NCBI GenBank assembly: GCA_029783825.1
Contig: JAREIK010017110.1
Span: 1 to 64,000, forward strand
From: Sapria himalayana
Lineage: Eukaryota > Streptophyta > Magnoliopsida > Malpighiales > Rafflesiaceae
Length of the DNA stretch: 64,000 nucleotides
Direction: 5' to 3'
Every line of letters begins with the position of its first letter. Positions within the stretch are counted from its first letter, which is position 1. Position numbers and translations under genes: made by a program. Positions 23,201-35,900 of the stretch are shown here, piece after piece. The notes beneath the pieces are model-generated. The model searched no databases. It saw nothing but the letters and a program-made list of their open reading frames with translations, and was not told the origin of the DNA.

Positions 23201-26200
23201 TTCTTCTTATTATTCATATTCTTATTATTTTTCTTATTCTTCTTATTCTTATTAATCTTCTTATGCTTCTAATTCTTTTATTTTTCTTATTTTTTTATTA
23301 TACTTTTTCTTCTTATTCTTTTTATTATTTTAATTCTTCTTATTCTATTTATTCTTCTTATTCTTCATTTTCTATTTATTTTTCTTTATTTTAATATTCT
23401 ACGTATTCTACACTATTCTTCATATTCTTCTGATTCTTCTTATTTTTCTTATTATTCTTGTAATTTTTATACTTATTTTTCTTTTTTTATTCTTCTAATT
23501 CTTCTAAGTCTTCTAATTCTTCTAATTCTAGTTATTATTATTATTCTTATTCTTTTTTTATTGTTATCCTTCATATTCTTCTTATTTTTCTTATTCTTCT
23601 TATAATTATAATTCTTCTTATTCTTTTTATTCTTCTTTTTAGTTATTCTTCTTATTCTTCTGAATATTTATATTCTTATTTTTTTATTTCTTCTTCTTAT
23701 TCTTTTTATTCTACTTATTATTCATATTTTTCTTATTCTTCTTAATCTACTTATTCTTGTTATTCTTGTTATTCTTGTTATACTTGTTATTCTTGTTATT
23801 CTTGTTATTCTTGTTATTCTTCTTATTATTTATATTCTTCTTATTATATTTTCTCTTTCTTATTATTCTTCATATACTTATTATCTTCTATTCCTTCTTG
23901 TTTTTTTTATTATTCTTATTATTCTTATTATTCTTATTATTCTAATTATTCTTATTTTACATATTCTTGATATTCTTTTTATTCTTGTACTTCTTATTTA
24001 TTTATTGTTCTTATTTTTTAATCTTCTTATCCTTCTAATTCATCTTATTCTTCTTATTTTATATAGTTTTCTTATTCTTCTTATTCTAGTTATATTCTTT
24101 TTCTTTTTATTCTTCTTATTCTTCTTAATATTCTTATTATTCTTATTCTTATTTTTCTTCTTATTCTTTTTATTCTTCATATTCTTTTTATTTATCTTAT
24201 TCTTCTAATTATACATATTCATCTTAATTTTCTTAATCTTTTTATTCTTCATATTCTTCATATTCTTCTTATTCTTCTTATTCTTCTTATTCTTCTTATT
24301 ATTTATATTCTTATTATTCTTCTTTTCTTCTTCTTATTCTTCTTATTATTTATATTCTTATTATTCTTATTATTCTTATTTTATTATTATTTATATTCTT
24401 CTTATTCTTTTTATTTTTCTTTTTCTTGTTATTCTTCGTATTCTTCTTTATCTTCTTATTCTTCTTATTCTTTATTTTTATTTTTATTTTTTTATTCTTC
24501 TTATTATTCTTTTTTCTTCTGATTCTTCTTATTCTTCTAATTCTTCTTATTCTTCTTATTCTCTTATTCTTCTTATTCTTCTTATTCATCTTATTTTTTT
24601 TATTTTTTTTCTTTTTCATATATTCTTATTATACTATTTTTTTATTCTTATTCTTCGTATATATCTTTTTTTCATATGTTTCTTATTCTTCATATTCTTA
24701 TTATTCTTCGTATTCTTATTCTTCTTATTCTTATTTCTCTTCTAATTTTTATTATATTTCTTATTATTCATATTCTTTTTCTTATTGTTATAATTATTTT
24801 TCTTCTTATTATTCTTATTCTTATTATTTTTAATAATTTTCTTTTAATTCTTTTTGTTATTATTTTATTATTATTCCTATTATTTTTATTATTCTTTTTC
24901 TTCTTATTCATCATATTATTCTTATTCTTCTTATTTTTCATTTTCTTAAAATTATTTTTTTTCTTGTTATTCTTATTTTTTACTTATTCTATTTACTTTT
25001 TTATATTTATTAATCTAATTATTCTTTTTATTCTTCTTAATTTTCTTATTCTTTTTAATCTTCTTATTCTTCTTATTATTTTTATTCTTTTTATCATTCT
25101 TATTCTTTGTATTCTTCTCATTCTATTTATTCTTCTTATTCTTATTATTTTTATTCTTTTATTTCTTTTATTTCTTCTTACTTTTTTTGTTATTCTAATT
25201 CTTCTTATTCCTCCTTTTATTCCTTTCCTTTTTATTCTTCTATTTATTTTTATTATTCTTATACTTCCTTTTGTTCGGATTCTCTTGTTTATTACTATTT
25301 TTTTATTCTTTGTACTATTCTTATTTTTCTTATTCCTCAGATTCTTCTTATTCTTTTATTCCTCTTATTCTTCTTAATCTTCATATTCTTTTTATTCTTC
25401 TAATTCTTTTTATTCTTCTTATACTTCTTTTGATTGATATTCTTCTTATTCTTCTTTAATTTTTTATCCTTTTATTCTTCCTTGCTTCTTATTCTTGTAA
25501 TTCTTGTTATTCTTCTTATTCTTTTTATTCTTCTTATTATTTTATTCTTCTTATTCTTCTTTTGGTCTTATAATTCATATTCTTATTATTCTTCTTTTTC
25601 TTCTTATTATTTTTATTCTTCTTTTTCTACTTATTCTTTTATTCCTCTTTTTTTTCTTATTCTTCATATTCTTCTTTTTTTATAATTCTTCTTATTTTAT
25701 TAATTTTTCTTATTAGTCTTATTCTTCTTATTCTTATTATTCTTCTTATTATTCTTATATTCCTTTTCATCATCATCATCATCTTCTTATTATTCTTATT
25801 ATTCTTCTTATTATTCATATTCCTCTTCTCATTTTTATAATTATTTTTCTAATTATTATTCTTATTCTTTTTATTCTTGTTTTTCTTCTTTTTTTTCTTA
25901 TTCTCTTTATTCTTATTCTTTTTCTATTTATTATTCTTTTTATTTTTATAATAATAATTATTTTTATTATTCCTACTCTTCTTATTCTTTTTATTATTCT
26001 TATTCTTTTTATTCTTCTTATTTTTCATTTTCTTCAAATTATTCTTATTCTTGTTTTTTAATAATTCATTTATTCTATTTATTCTTTTATTCTTCTTATT
26101 CTTCTTATTCTTCTTATTGTTCTTATTATTCATATTCTTATTATTCATATTCTTATTATTCTATTTATACTTCATATTTTTCTTATTTTTTTATTCTTAT

Positions 26201-26582
26201 TATTCTTCTTATTTTTCTTTTTTTCTTTTATTTTCTTATTTTTCTTATTTTTCTTATTTTTCTTATTTTTCTTATTTTTCTTATTCTTTTTATTCTTATT
26301 ATTTTTCTTATTCTCCATATTCTTCTTATTCTTCTTATTCTTTTTATTTTTCTATTTTCTTCTTATTCTTCTTTTTCTTCTTTTTCTTTTATTCTTTGTA
26401 TTTTTTTTATTCTTCTTATTCATCTTATTCATCATATTTTTCATTTTCTCTTCTTATTCTTCTTAGTCTTTTTATTATTCTTTTTTTTATTATTCTTCTT
26501 ATTTTTCTTATTCTTCCTATTTTTTTATTTTTCTTAAACTTCTTATTCTAGTTATTTTTCTTATTCTTATTATTCTTTTATT
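20241..26582. repeat. Satellite array A3 with approximately 1.09-kb higher-order repeat
   Basis: This is the longest array, 6.3 kb between the 5' end of L1b and the 3' end of L1c. Over the basic TTATTCTTC 9-mer there is a longer periodicity of variant landmarks. TTTCATTTTCTT starts at 21661, 24936 and 26023. TTCTACTTATTATTCATA starts at 22623 and 23709. TTCTAATTCATCTTATTC starts at 22944 and 24033. The offsets are 1086, 1087 and 1089 bp, plus 3275 bp (three times about 1092). Positions were counted by eye. A local run of seven TTGTTATTC units is at 23757-23819, and a TTATTTTTC run is near 26236-26282. Confidence 0.93.
23757..23819. repeat. Homogenised TTGTTATTC sub-array
   Basis: Seven consecutive 9-mers carry the same C-to-G-type variant (TTGTTATTC, one unit TTGTTATAC). 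G is otherwise rare on this strand of the array, so this marks local amplification of a single variant. Confidence 0.9.
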
Positions 26583-26591
26583 TAAAGGTCT

Positions 26592-26610
26592 GTTTTATTA
26601 ATTATAAAAC
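26592..26610 (-). other. 3'-terminal stem-loop of L1c
   Basis: GTTTTAT and ATAAAAC arms pair across a 5-nt AT loop about 10 bp from the array junction. Related palindromes occur at the same place in L1d, L1e and L1f. Stringent-type LINEs use a 3' hairpin for template recognition; that role here is inferred. Confidence 0.6.
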
Positions 26611-27480
26611 CCTCTCTTTTGGCGGAGGAATACCATTGATACAATCTAGAGAACTACACTTTGCACCTTTTACACCCTTGACAAAATAAGAAAAAAATAA
26701 TGCACAATAGAGTTTTACAGTCAAGCTTTATATGAAATAAAACTGCTTTGAGTTTCTCCTTAATCAAAATTTCATGATCTTTAGCATACTTTGTTTTACT
26801 TTTTCTTCTCTACCCATTAAGTCTGCATGCTTGCTTCCTTTTACAGCTACAGCTGCTTACTTCCTAATAGCATATCTACTACTTCTTTAGGTACAAATTT
26901 TGGCAGCCTCTTTGCTATTTTATCTGGTTCCACCATAGCTTGGTTATCCCTAAGCTTTAATATGTTGTCTGTCTTGTGTTGCTAGATAATTTGCCAGTTG
27001 TAGACCCTATATTCTAGTAAACTTACAAAACCCAAGAACATAGCATAATATAGTAGTACATAATCATATACAGTCATCCTTCTGCCCAACAGCACAATAG
27101 TCCATACCATTTAGTCAGCATTACTACTACCTTCTACTTTCTAATATCTACATTCAATCTTTATCCTATCTTTCATCTGTTCAAATAGTCTGTGATCCAT
27201 GAAACACAACAGAAATGCAATGCAATATATTTAGATGAACTTTCTCATAAAAAAGATCCAAACTGTCTGCATAGGTAATTGTAAACAATTCGCAGCTAGC
27301 AGAATCATGTCTGCCAATGGATATGATTTTTCATTTCCCTACCTCCTCCTACTTTCCCTGCTCTACGATCTTAGACAATACCTACGATTTTAGTAAAACT
27401 AAAAATCAAAACAAAATACATTTCTATAATTTTTCTACAGACCAGGGAGATCTTTAGATTTTAGAACTTCCTCTAACCTC

Positions 27481-29408
27481 CTAATATTTTTGAATTCTAA
27501 TATAAGGCTTGTATAATTAGGCCATTGTATTTATTCGTAAAATATTTTTATCAAACTCTTGTAAACCCTTCCTCATGCCTTCCTCTGCTAGTTTGTCTAT
27601 GACAGCATTTGGTTCCCTGAACGTATGTGTTACTTCCCCATTTAGGCCAGTTAAATGGCTTTTAAATGAAACTATATGCTCATCATACTACCACATCTTT
27701 ATTTTACTTGTAGCTAGATTCACCAGTAGACTAGAGTCCACCCATGCTCGAATATTTATAGAAGAGTATTCTTTACAAATTTGAAGGTCCTTGAGCAAGG
27801 CTAACATTCCCACATGCAAAGCTGGAGATGCTTTTTCCCTCATTCTAAATGTTTTTAATACATCCCCTTGCTCATTTCTTATCATGCTTCCTTCTCCTGC
27901 CATACCCATATCCCTGTTAAAGCTTCCGTATGCATTTAGAGCAATTCTTTCTTGTGGATGTTTATACCAACAAACCATCCTTATCTCATGTATTTTTTCT
28001 TTAATTGCATGTAGGCCCCATATCTTTTTTTTCATCTTCCATTTCAGTGCTTCTGAGTCTTAAAGGGATCCTTACTGAAATCCATATGTACTCTTTTTTA
28101 ATTTCTTCAATTATATAATTAGCAATCATATTAATACATTCAAATCTACTTTTGTTTCTCTTTCCATAAGCACCAGACTATGATATGTGGGATGTAGTCT
28201 CTTAGCCAGTTACATATTTTGTTCTTTGTGTGTCTTATCTTCCATCTCATTAATCTATCCTTGAGATCCTCTATCTTATTACTTATTTGTGTGTCTTTTC
28301 CTAGGTAGCCCCAGACTTCCACCACTATCTTTTCTGTCGAAAACAAGTGATTTGAGCTTTCTATGCTGGCGAAATAGCATTCACACCTAGAAACTAATTT
28401 AACCTCTTTCTTTTGAATATTTGAATCCACCAGAATGACATTCGATAGAAGCTTCCACATGAATATGTTAAATTTTTGTGGGTTCTCTTTCACCCAAGTG
28501 CCTTTTAAGACTTCTTGGGGAGTTTTTACTTTTCTTACTAATAATTTTGCACTTATGAGTGTAGACCTCTCCCGTGGGTTCAGAATCCATCTCCATTCGT
28601 TATTAATTAAGAGTGCATTACTTTCTACTAATTTTTTTTGTTTAGACATCATTTTCCAACTTTTAGATGTTTTTTTAGAATTCTTGAATACTTTGTTTCA
28701 TATTCCATATCTAGCTTTCATGTATCTCGCCCATAGACTATCATTCTATATGAGCCTCCACCATTTTTTGCATGCCAGGCTTTAGCCATATCATTTAGCT
28801 TGTTTAAACATAGGTCTGCCTCCTCCTTTGGGCAACATATGTCTTACCATTTTTTCCAGTGTAGCTTGTTTTTTCTTGTTTTTTACCCCATAAGAAATTA
28901 GCCATCTCCTTCTCTAAGTTACTCAAAACCTTCATCAGGGGCTACAAAATCATTAGAATATGTGCAATAGAGCCTTGTAGAACATGTTTGATTAATGTAA
29001 TTCACCCTGCCATGCTCAACATGTTATTATTCCATCCTGCTAATTTACTTCTAAGCTTGTTCATCAAAAAAGCTAGATATTCTTCCTTGAATCTTCCTTC
29101 ATAGATTGAGCACCCCAAGTACATTAACACCACTTTTTTCTATTCAAATCCAGTAATTTTTTTGATTCATTGAACTGTCCTTTCGGGTGCTTTTCCCATA
29201 ATCACAATTTGACATTTATTTTTATTGAGCTGTTGTCCCATTTCTTCTTATAGTATATCAAATAGACTCATCATATTCATCTCCCAACATGTGTAAAAAC
29301 AATCACATCATCTACATACACCAAGTAGGTCACATTGGGGAATTGTCTAGGTTATTTGAATCTAAAAATCTTGCCCTCCTTCATTTTCTCTTTTAAATTT
29401 ATTATTAG

Positions 29409-29479
<71 letters not shown>

Positions 29480-31414
29480 ATATATATATTAAATTAGGCT
29501 GGAAATAATAGGTCCCCCTGTCTAAGTCCTCTGATTGGCTTGAATTCTTCGCATGCCTCCCCATTGATTCAGATTTTAACCAGGCACTAGAGATGCATCT
29601 ATACATTAGGTCTATCCAAAATTCTAAAAATCTAATTTTTCTCATTGTATAGCATAAAATGTCTCATTCTACTCTTCAAATGCTTTAGACATATCTAACC
29701 TCATAATCACATTATGACCCCTAACTTTAGCACCTAGTTCCTTCATCAATTCTGCGATTAAATTGATATTATCCATCATTAATCTAATTTTAATTAATCC
29801 TACTTGTTCAGCCAATATAATGGGAGGATTTACCCTATTTAAACTATTCTGGAAGAGTTTTGCCAGAATTTTTTACACCGAGTTACATAGACTTATAGGT
29901 CTATAATCCTCAATTTTTTGTGGGTTATCCTTCTTGGGAATCAAGACAATAAATGAGCTGGTCCATGCTTTTGTAATCTCTACTCCTGCAAAGACCCAGA
30001 CAATGGTGGCTAACAAGTCTTCTTTTATTATATTCCAAGCTTGTTGATAAAAGTCATTGTTTCATCCATCAGGTCTAGCTGCACTATCTTTATTTCTACT
30101 AAAGACTGCAGCCTTTATCTCTTCTTCTCTAGGGCTCTCTTTCAAAGCTTTGTTTTCATCCTCTATTACTCTTTTTCCTATGAGCTGAATTAAGGTGTCA
30201 TTCCTTTAATGACTATAGCCATAAAGATGACTTTTAAAGTAGTATTCCAACACTTTTTTAATCTTCTCCTCTTCTTCTACTCATTTACTAATATCATTTT
30301 TTATGCCTTTTATTTCTTGTTTTTGGCCTTTTAATTTTGCAACTATATTAAAAAACTTAGTATTTCTATCCCCTTCTTTTAGCCACTTTATTTTGGCCCT
30401 TTGTTTCCAAAATATTTTTTCTATATTTAACATTAATTTTAATTCTACATTAGCTTTATTCAAATTAATTCTAGAGGGTTCATCCTAGGTATTCTCGTAT
30501 TATATTTCTAATAAGCTGACTTTTAGTTCAACATCTTGAATATTCTTATTTATATTCCTAAATCTCTTTTTATTCCATTGGCTAAGTTCTAGTTTTAATC
30601 TATGTAATTTTATAGCTAGAACCTACATGGGATTCCCAGTTTTTGGAATTTGCCATGAGTCCCTTACTATTTTCTCAAAATCTTTATGCATTCCCCACAT
30701 ATTCTGATATTTAAAGGTTTTGTTGTTTCTCTCTCTAGATTTAAATTTTAGGAGAAGAGGGCTATGATCTGAGCATATTCTGCTTAAGTGCTTCATGCTC
30801 ACCCCTCCACAGTAATCTATCTATTTGGTGTGATACAGGATGCGATCTAGTCTAGACCAAATTGCTCCTCCATTTTTCCAGTTATTATATCATGTGAAAT
30901 TAGGACCTAGATAATCAGCCTCCATAATATTTACATTTTCTATAGCCTCATTAAATTGAGCTATGGCTAATGGGTCAGGAGGCCTTCCTCCACTTTTCTC
31001 TTTAACATTCCTAAACCACATTAAAATCCCCTCCTATGATCCATGGAGCTTTCCTTGCGACTATCTCTCTCATCTCACCCTACAATTCTTTCCTTTTTTC
31101 TTGCAAAATGTTGGCGTATACCACCAAAATAATTGGTTCTGAATTTTTCTCTAGTTTAAAGTTAATTATCTGGTCCGCCTTTGATATAATATTAATATCA
31201 ACTTTATTTTTCCATAACAGCCATATCTTGCCATTATTATTGGAAAACACCTTGTCTAGTCCTATTTTCTTTTTATACTCTTCCAGTGAATCCTTACTAA
31301 CCATGGGTTCAACTATCATTACTATTCTAATGTTGTGAATTTTAATTTTTTATTTCTATTTATCGATGGAGGGTTTCCTACTCCTCTTAGGTTCCAATAT
31401 AAGCTATTATACAT
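27481..31414 (-). pseudogene. L1c ORF2: endonuclease - reverse transcriptase - zf-RVT - RNase H
   Basis: The start ATG (31412-31414) overlaps the ORF1 stop. The endonuclease (about 30750-31414) shows LRGVGNP, IVEPMVSKDSL, GKIWLLW, IIGGDFNV and ICSDHSPLLL. The reverse transcriptase (about 28900-30480) shows KVKWLKEGD-like and DYRPISL-like segments. Its motif A is altered (MRLDMSKAF) and its motif C reads YVDD. It is interrupted at 29408-29489 by a TA/TG microsatellite. The zf-RVT (28146-28652) has STLISAKLLVRK, FNIFMWKLL and IIVWCLWKEK. The RNase H (27481-27970) has lost key acids: TDGS is now NAYGSF and the usual HAE reads HVG, while VDSSLLV remains. It ends PYIRIQK-Y-stop. The gene is dead from numerous stops. 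Confidence 0.92.
29408..29489. repeat. (TA)n(TG)n(TATG)n microsatellite inside the L1c reverse transcriptase
   Basis: A TA run is followed by about 20 TG units and then TATG and TA units. It lies where the codons just after LSPLLF are expected, upstream of the YxDD box. L1d (about 40422-40440) and L1f (about 58036-58062) have TA-rich expansions at the same place. Confidence 0.93.
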
Positions 31415-32866
31415 TATTAGGTCTAGCTTGAAATCTAGTTATACATCTTGTTTCGTAGTACATGTTTAAGTATTTTTTTTTGTTTCTTGAACTTTTACTT
31501 GCACTAGGTTGTAGCTATTCAAAGCTACTTACTATATTCAGTTTGTTTATTTGCAAGCTCATCAATTTTATTTTGTCCAATGCACTGTCCCTATTATTCA
31601 GGATCCACTCCAGCTCATTATGTTTGAGTAGCTTTGAGTCGTCTTGTGCCAATGCAAAATCTAAAATCTGCATTTCCTCATGCATGCCCGTGATAGGCCA
31701 GCTTTTGGTCTCTGTTTCTCCTTTCGATAAGAGGTCACCTTTTCCCCGTTAAAATTTGCAATTTATTTTTTTAACTCCAATGCCCTTCTCCCTACCTCTC
31801 TCTTTCCTTTTGCCACCAATCCCTTCAACCCAATCCCTACCCCTTCGGTTGCTCTAGCCCCTTCATCTAATCATTTTTAATTTCTTGTCTTTTATTTTTT
31901 TCCTTCCTCTTTATCTTTTTCTAACCCCCCTTCACTCTCTTCTCCCTCCATCCTCTTCATACTGCCTTTTCCTCCAATTCATTCTCCCCCACCTCCCCTA
32001 CGTCCCCCCATCTCTTCATTCCCCCTCATCTGGCCTTCCTCGGCCATCTCTTTTTCTGCCACTGCCCTCTCCCCATTCATCTTTTTCATACAAACCTTCT
32101 CCCTCTCCCTCTTTTCTATTTTGCCTAAAATCCTTCTCCTTACCTTTGCAATACATTCCATTTTCATAGGTCACAATTTTTTACAGTTTAAGCAGTATCT
32201 GGGTATCTTTTCTGGAACTATATCTTGTCAGAAGCCACTTGAGTGACCACTACCTACCCACACCCTTTGAGGAATAGAAACAGAAGCATCAATTTCAATA
32301 AAGACATTTGCCATGCTAGGCCTGGTCATATAGGCCGTAGCTTCATCCATTAGCCATGGCTTACACACACACACACACACACACCATGTAATAGAATATA
32401 GAGAATGCTTAAAAATAGGTGAAATAGGAGTTGAGGGAGAGAAAATCAAACCAAGACTTGCACGGATTCCTTATTCGGTTTGAATCTGGGCATCCATTTG
32501 AATAATCTCATAGGAAACCCTGAGATTTTCCACTTCCCGCATAGCCATAAGCGGAGGAAGTCTTCTAACTTTTTAATTTACAACATTATGTGATTTGCAT
32601 CATAATATGAGAGTCTACCTGAGTCCCAAGCTTCAAAGCTTCGATAAATGCATAAATGTTTTTGAACTTGGGTAGCCATATGAAACTTGCCGATTAGAGT
32701 AAGTTTAAATGGAGTAGTAAGCTTCTTCATGTGTTCCTTTGGGAAGAAGACTATTGGTGCCTCATACTTCATGTCAAAATCCTTAGTTAATAGAATGGGT
32801 TCATTAATAACCAAAGCAAAGTATAAATTTTAATATATAGTTTAGAGAGTTTTTCAATAACTCAAG
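31407..32866 (-). pseudogene. L1c ORF1: DUF4283 protein remnant
   Basis: The reading starts near 32866, where L1d has ATGGAG and this copy has ATTGAA after a 1-base insertion, so the start codon is lost. The leader (IEKLSKLY) and DUF4283 (about 32480-32820) carry EAPIVFFPKEHMKKL and PFKLTLIGKFHM. Next comes the WLMDEATAYMTRPS segment, interrupted by a (CA)11 run at 32362-32384. It continues with PQRVWVGSG. The zinc knuckle near 32170-32200 retains YCLNCKKL but loses its His/Cys part. A highly basic/acidic Lys-Arg-Glu-rich region follows (31979-32167). The end reads YYETRCITRFQARPNNV and a stop at 31407-31409, overlapping the ORF2 ATG by 8 nt. Several frameshifts are present. Confidence 0.88.
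32362..32384. repeat. (CA)n microsatellite in L1c ORF1
   Basis: About eleven CA units are inserted at the conserved KPWLMDEATA segment and break the frame. Confidence 0.9.
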
Positions 32867-32950
32867 CTGAAATCTTCAAAAATGGAGTTTCTCTCTCTAT
32901 GAAAACAACTTTTTCTCTCTAGAATTGAGGGAGAAGCTTTTCTCTTTTCG

Positions 32951-35900
32951 TCTCCTTATTCTTTTTATTCTCATTGTCTTTTTATTCTTCTTATTCTTCT
33001 ATTTCTTTTTATTCTCCTTATTTTCCTTATTCTCTTTGTCTTCTTATTCTTTTTATTCTTCTTATTCTTTTTATTCTTCATATTCTTTTTATTCTTCTTA
33101 TTCTTTTTTTCTTCTTATTCTCTTTGTCTTCTTATTCTTCTTATTCTTTTTATTCTTCTTATTCTTCATATCTTTTTATTCTTCTTATTTCTTCTTCGTA
33201 TTCTTCTTATTCTTTTATTTTTCTTATTTTTTTTTTATTTTTTTTCTTCTTATTCTTTTTAATTTTTTAAACTTCTATTTTTTATTATTTTTATTCTTAT
33301 ATTCTATTTATTCTTCTTATTCTCTAATCATTTTATTCTACTTATTCTAAGTATCTTCATATTCTTCTTATTCTTCTTATTCTTCATATTCTTTTTGTTT
33401 ATTATACTTTGATTATTCTTTATTATTCTTTCTCTTTTATTATTAATATTCTATCTATTCTATTATTCATCATATTCTCTAATTTTCTTATTTTCTAATT
33501 ATTTTATTCTACTTATTCTATATTCTTCTTATTCTTTTTATATTCATGTACTTTTTATTATTTATTCTTTTTTATTAATCTATTTCTAATTCTTCTTATT
33601 CTAGTTATTATTATTATTCTTAAATTCTTCTTATTCTTTTATTCTTCTTATTCTGGTATCCTTCTTATACTTCTTATTTATTATTCTTCTATTCTTTTTA
33701 TTCTTCTTATTCTTCTTAGTCTTCTAAATTCTTCTTATTCTTCTAATTCTTCTAATTCTTCTTATTCTAATTATTCTTTTTATTTTCTTATTCTTCCTAA
33801 CCTACATATTCTTTTTTTTATATTATTCTTCTTATTATTTTTATTCTACTTATTATTCATATTATTCTATTCTTCTAATCTAATCTATTATTCTTGTTAT
33901 TCTTGTTTATTCTTGTTATTCTTCTTATATATCTTATTCTTTTTATTATTCATATATTTTTTTTTTTTTATTCTAATTATTATCTTATTATCTAATTTTC
34001 TTTATTATTATTTTTTCTCTATTCTTTTTATTACTATTATTCATATTCTTTTATTCTTTTTAATCTACTTATTCTTTTTAATCTTGATATTCTTGATATT
34101 CTTGGTATTCTTCTTATTCTTCTTATTCTTCTATTATTTTATTCTTCATATTATTTTTATTCCTTTATCTTCTTCTTCTTCTTCTTTTTCATTTTCTTAT
34201 TATTCTATTATTCTATTTATTCTACTTATTCTTATTATTCTTTATTTTCTTATTAGTTTTCTTATTATTCTTATTATTAGTATTATTCTAATTATTCTTA
34301 TTTTACTTATTCTTGTTAATCTTTATTCTTTTACTTCTTATTCTTTTTTATGTTCTTATTCATTTTTTATTCGTCATATTCTTATAATCAGTAGTATTCT
34401 TATTTTATTGATTATTCTTTTTCTTCTTATTATTCTATTTTTTTATTCTTCTTATAGTTCTTATTTCTTAATATTCTTATTCTTTTTATTATTCTAATCA
34501 TTTCTTATTTACTTTATTCTTGTTATTATTATGATGATTTTCTTATTCTTATTATATTTCTAATTCTTATTACTATTATTTTTCATCTTATTCTCTTCAT
34601 TATTCATATTCTTCATATTAATCATTTTCTTCTTATCTTATTTTTTTAATTATTCTTCTTTTTTTATTTTTTTATTCTTCTAATTCTAGTTATTTTTATT
34701 ATTCTTCTAATTCTTCAATTTCTTTTTTTTTTTTTTCTTTTTTTTCTTTTTCTTCTTTTTCATATTATTTTCTTATTTTTTTTATTTTTCTTATTAATCT
34801 AATTCTTTTTATTCTTCATAATCTTTATATTCTTATTATTCCTCTTATTATCTTATTTTTATTAATATTTATTTTTTCTTATTTTTCTTATTTTCTTATA
34901 CTTATTATTCTTATTTTAGTTAATTTTATTTTTATTATTCTTCTTATTCTTCTGAAACATCTTATCTTCTTATTATTTTAGTTTTTCTTTTTTCTTATTC
35001 TTCCTATTCTTCATCTTTTTCTTTTCATCTTATTCTTGTTTTTTATTCTTCTTATTCTTCTTTCATTCTTATTCTTTTTATTCATCTTATTTTTCTTATT
35101 TTTCTTATTTTTCTTATTTTTCTTATTTTTCTATTTCTTCTATTTGATCTTATTCTTCTTATTATTATATTATTATTATTTTTTTTATTTTCTTATTCTT
35201 CATATTATTCTTATTATTCTTCTAATTATTATTATTATTCTTATACTTCAAATTTTTGTTATATATATTTTTTTTTTATTCGTATTCTTGTTATTCTTGG
35301 TATTCTTGTAATTTTTCTTTATCTAATTATTATTATTATTATATATTATTATTATTATTCTTCTTTCTAATTTTTATTTTTATTCTTAGTATTCTTTTTA
35401 GTCTTATTTTTTTTATTATTTTTATTCTGCTTAGTTTATAATTCTTTTTATTTTTATTTTTTAATTATTTTCTTTATTATACTTACTCTCCTTATTCTTT
35501 TATTATTCTTAATCTTTAATTCTTCTTTGTATTCTAATTTTTTTATTCTTCTTATTCTTGTTATATTTGTTTTTCTTCTTATTCTATTTATTTTTTTTAT
35601 TCTTCTTTTTCTTCTTATTCATCTTATTCGTTATTTTCTTATTTAATATTTATTCTTATTCTATTTTTTTTATATTCTACATATTTTTGTTATTGTTGTT
35701 ATTCTTTTTATTATTATTATTCTTCGTATTATTCATATTTTTCCTTCTTCATTATCTTTTATTCTTCTTATTCATATAATTCTTCTTATTCATCTTATTG
35801 TTATTTTTTTCTTATTCATTTTATCTTTGTTATTATTCATATTCTTCATACTCTTTTAATTCTTCTTATTCTACTTGTCCTACTTATTATTCTAATTATT

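Larger units (their letters stand above)
26583..32950 (-). mobile_element. L1c: full-length L1-clade LINE
   Basis: The copy has a 5' UTR, ORF1 (31407 to about 32866), ORF2 (27481-31414) and a 3' UTR of about 0.9 kb, whose last bases hold a perfect hairpin next to array A3. The 5' side joins array A4. Sequence and ORF1 leader group it with L1d, L1e and L1f, distinct from L1b and L1g. Confidence 0.94.

Noticed and set aside
20241..26582. CRISPR array
   Set aside because: There is no constant repeat with unique spacers; the whole block is a 9-mer satellite, and the context is a plant transposon region.
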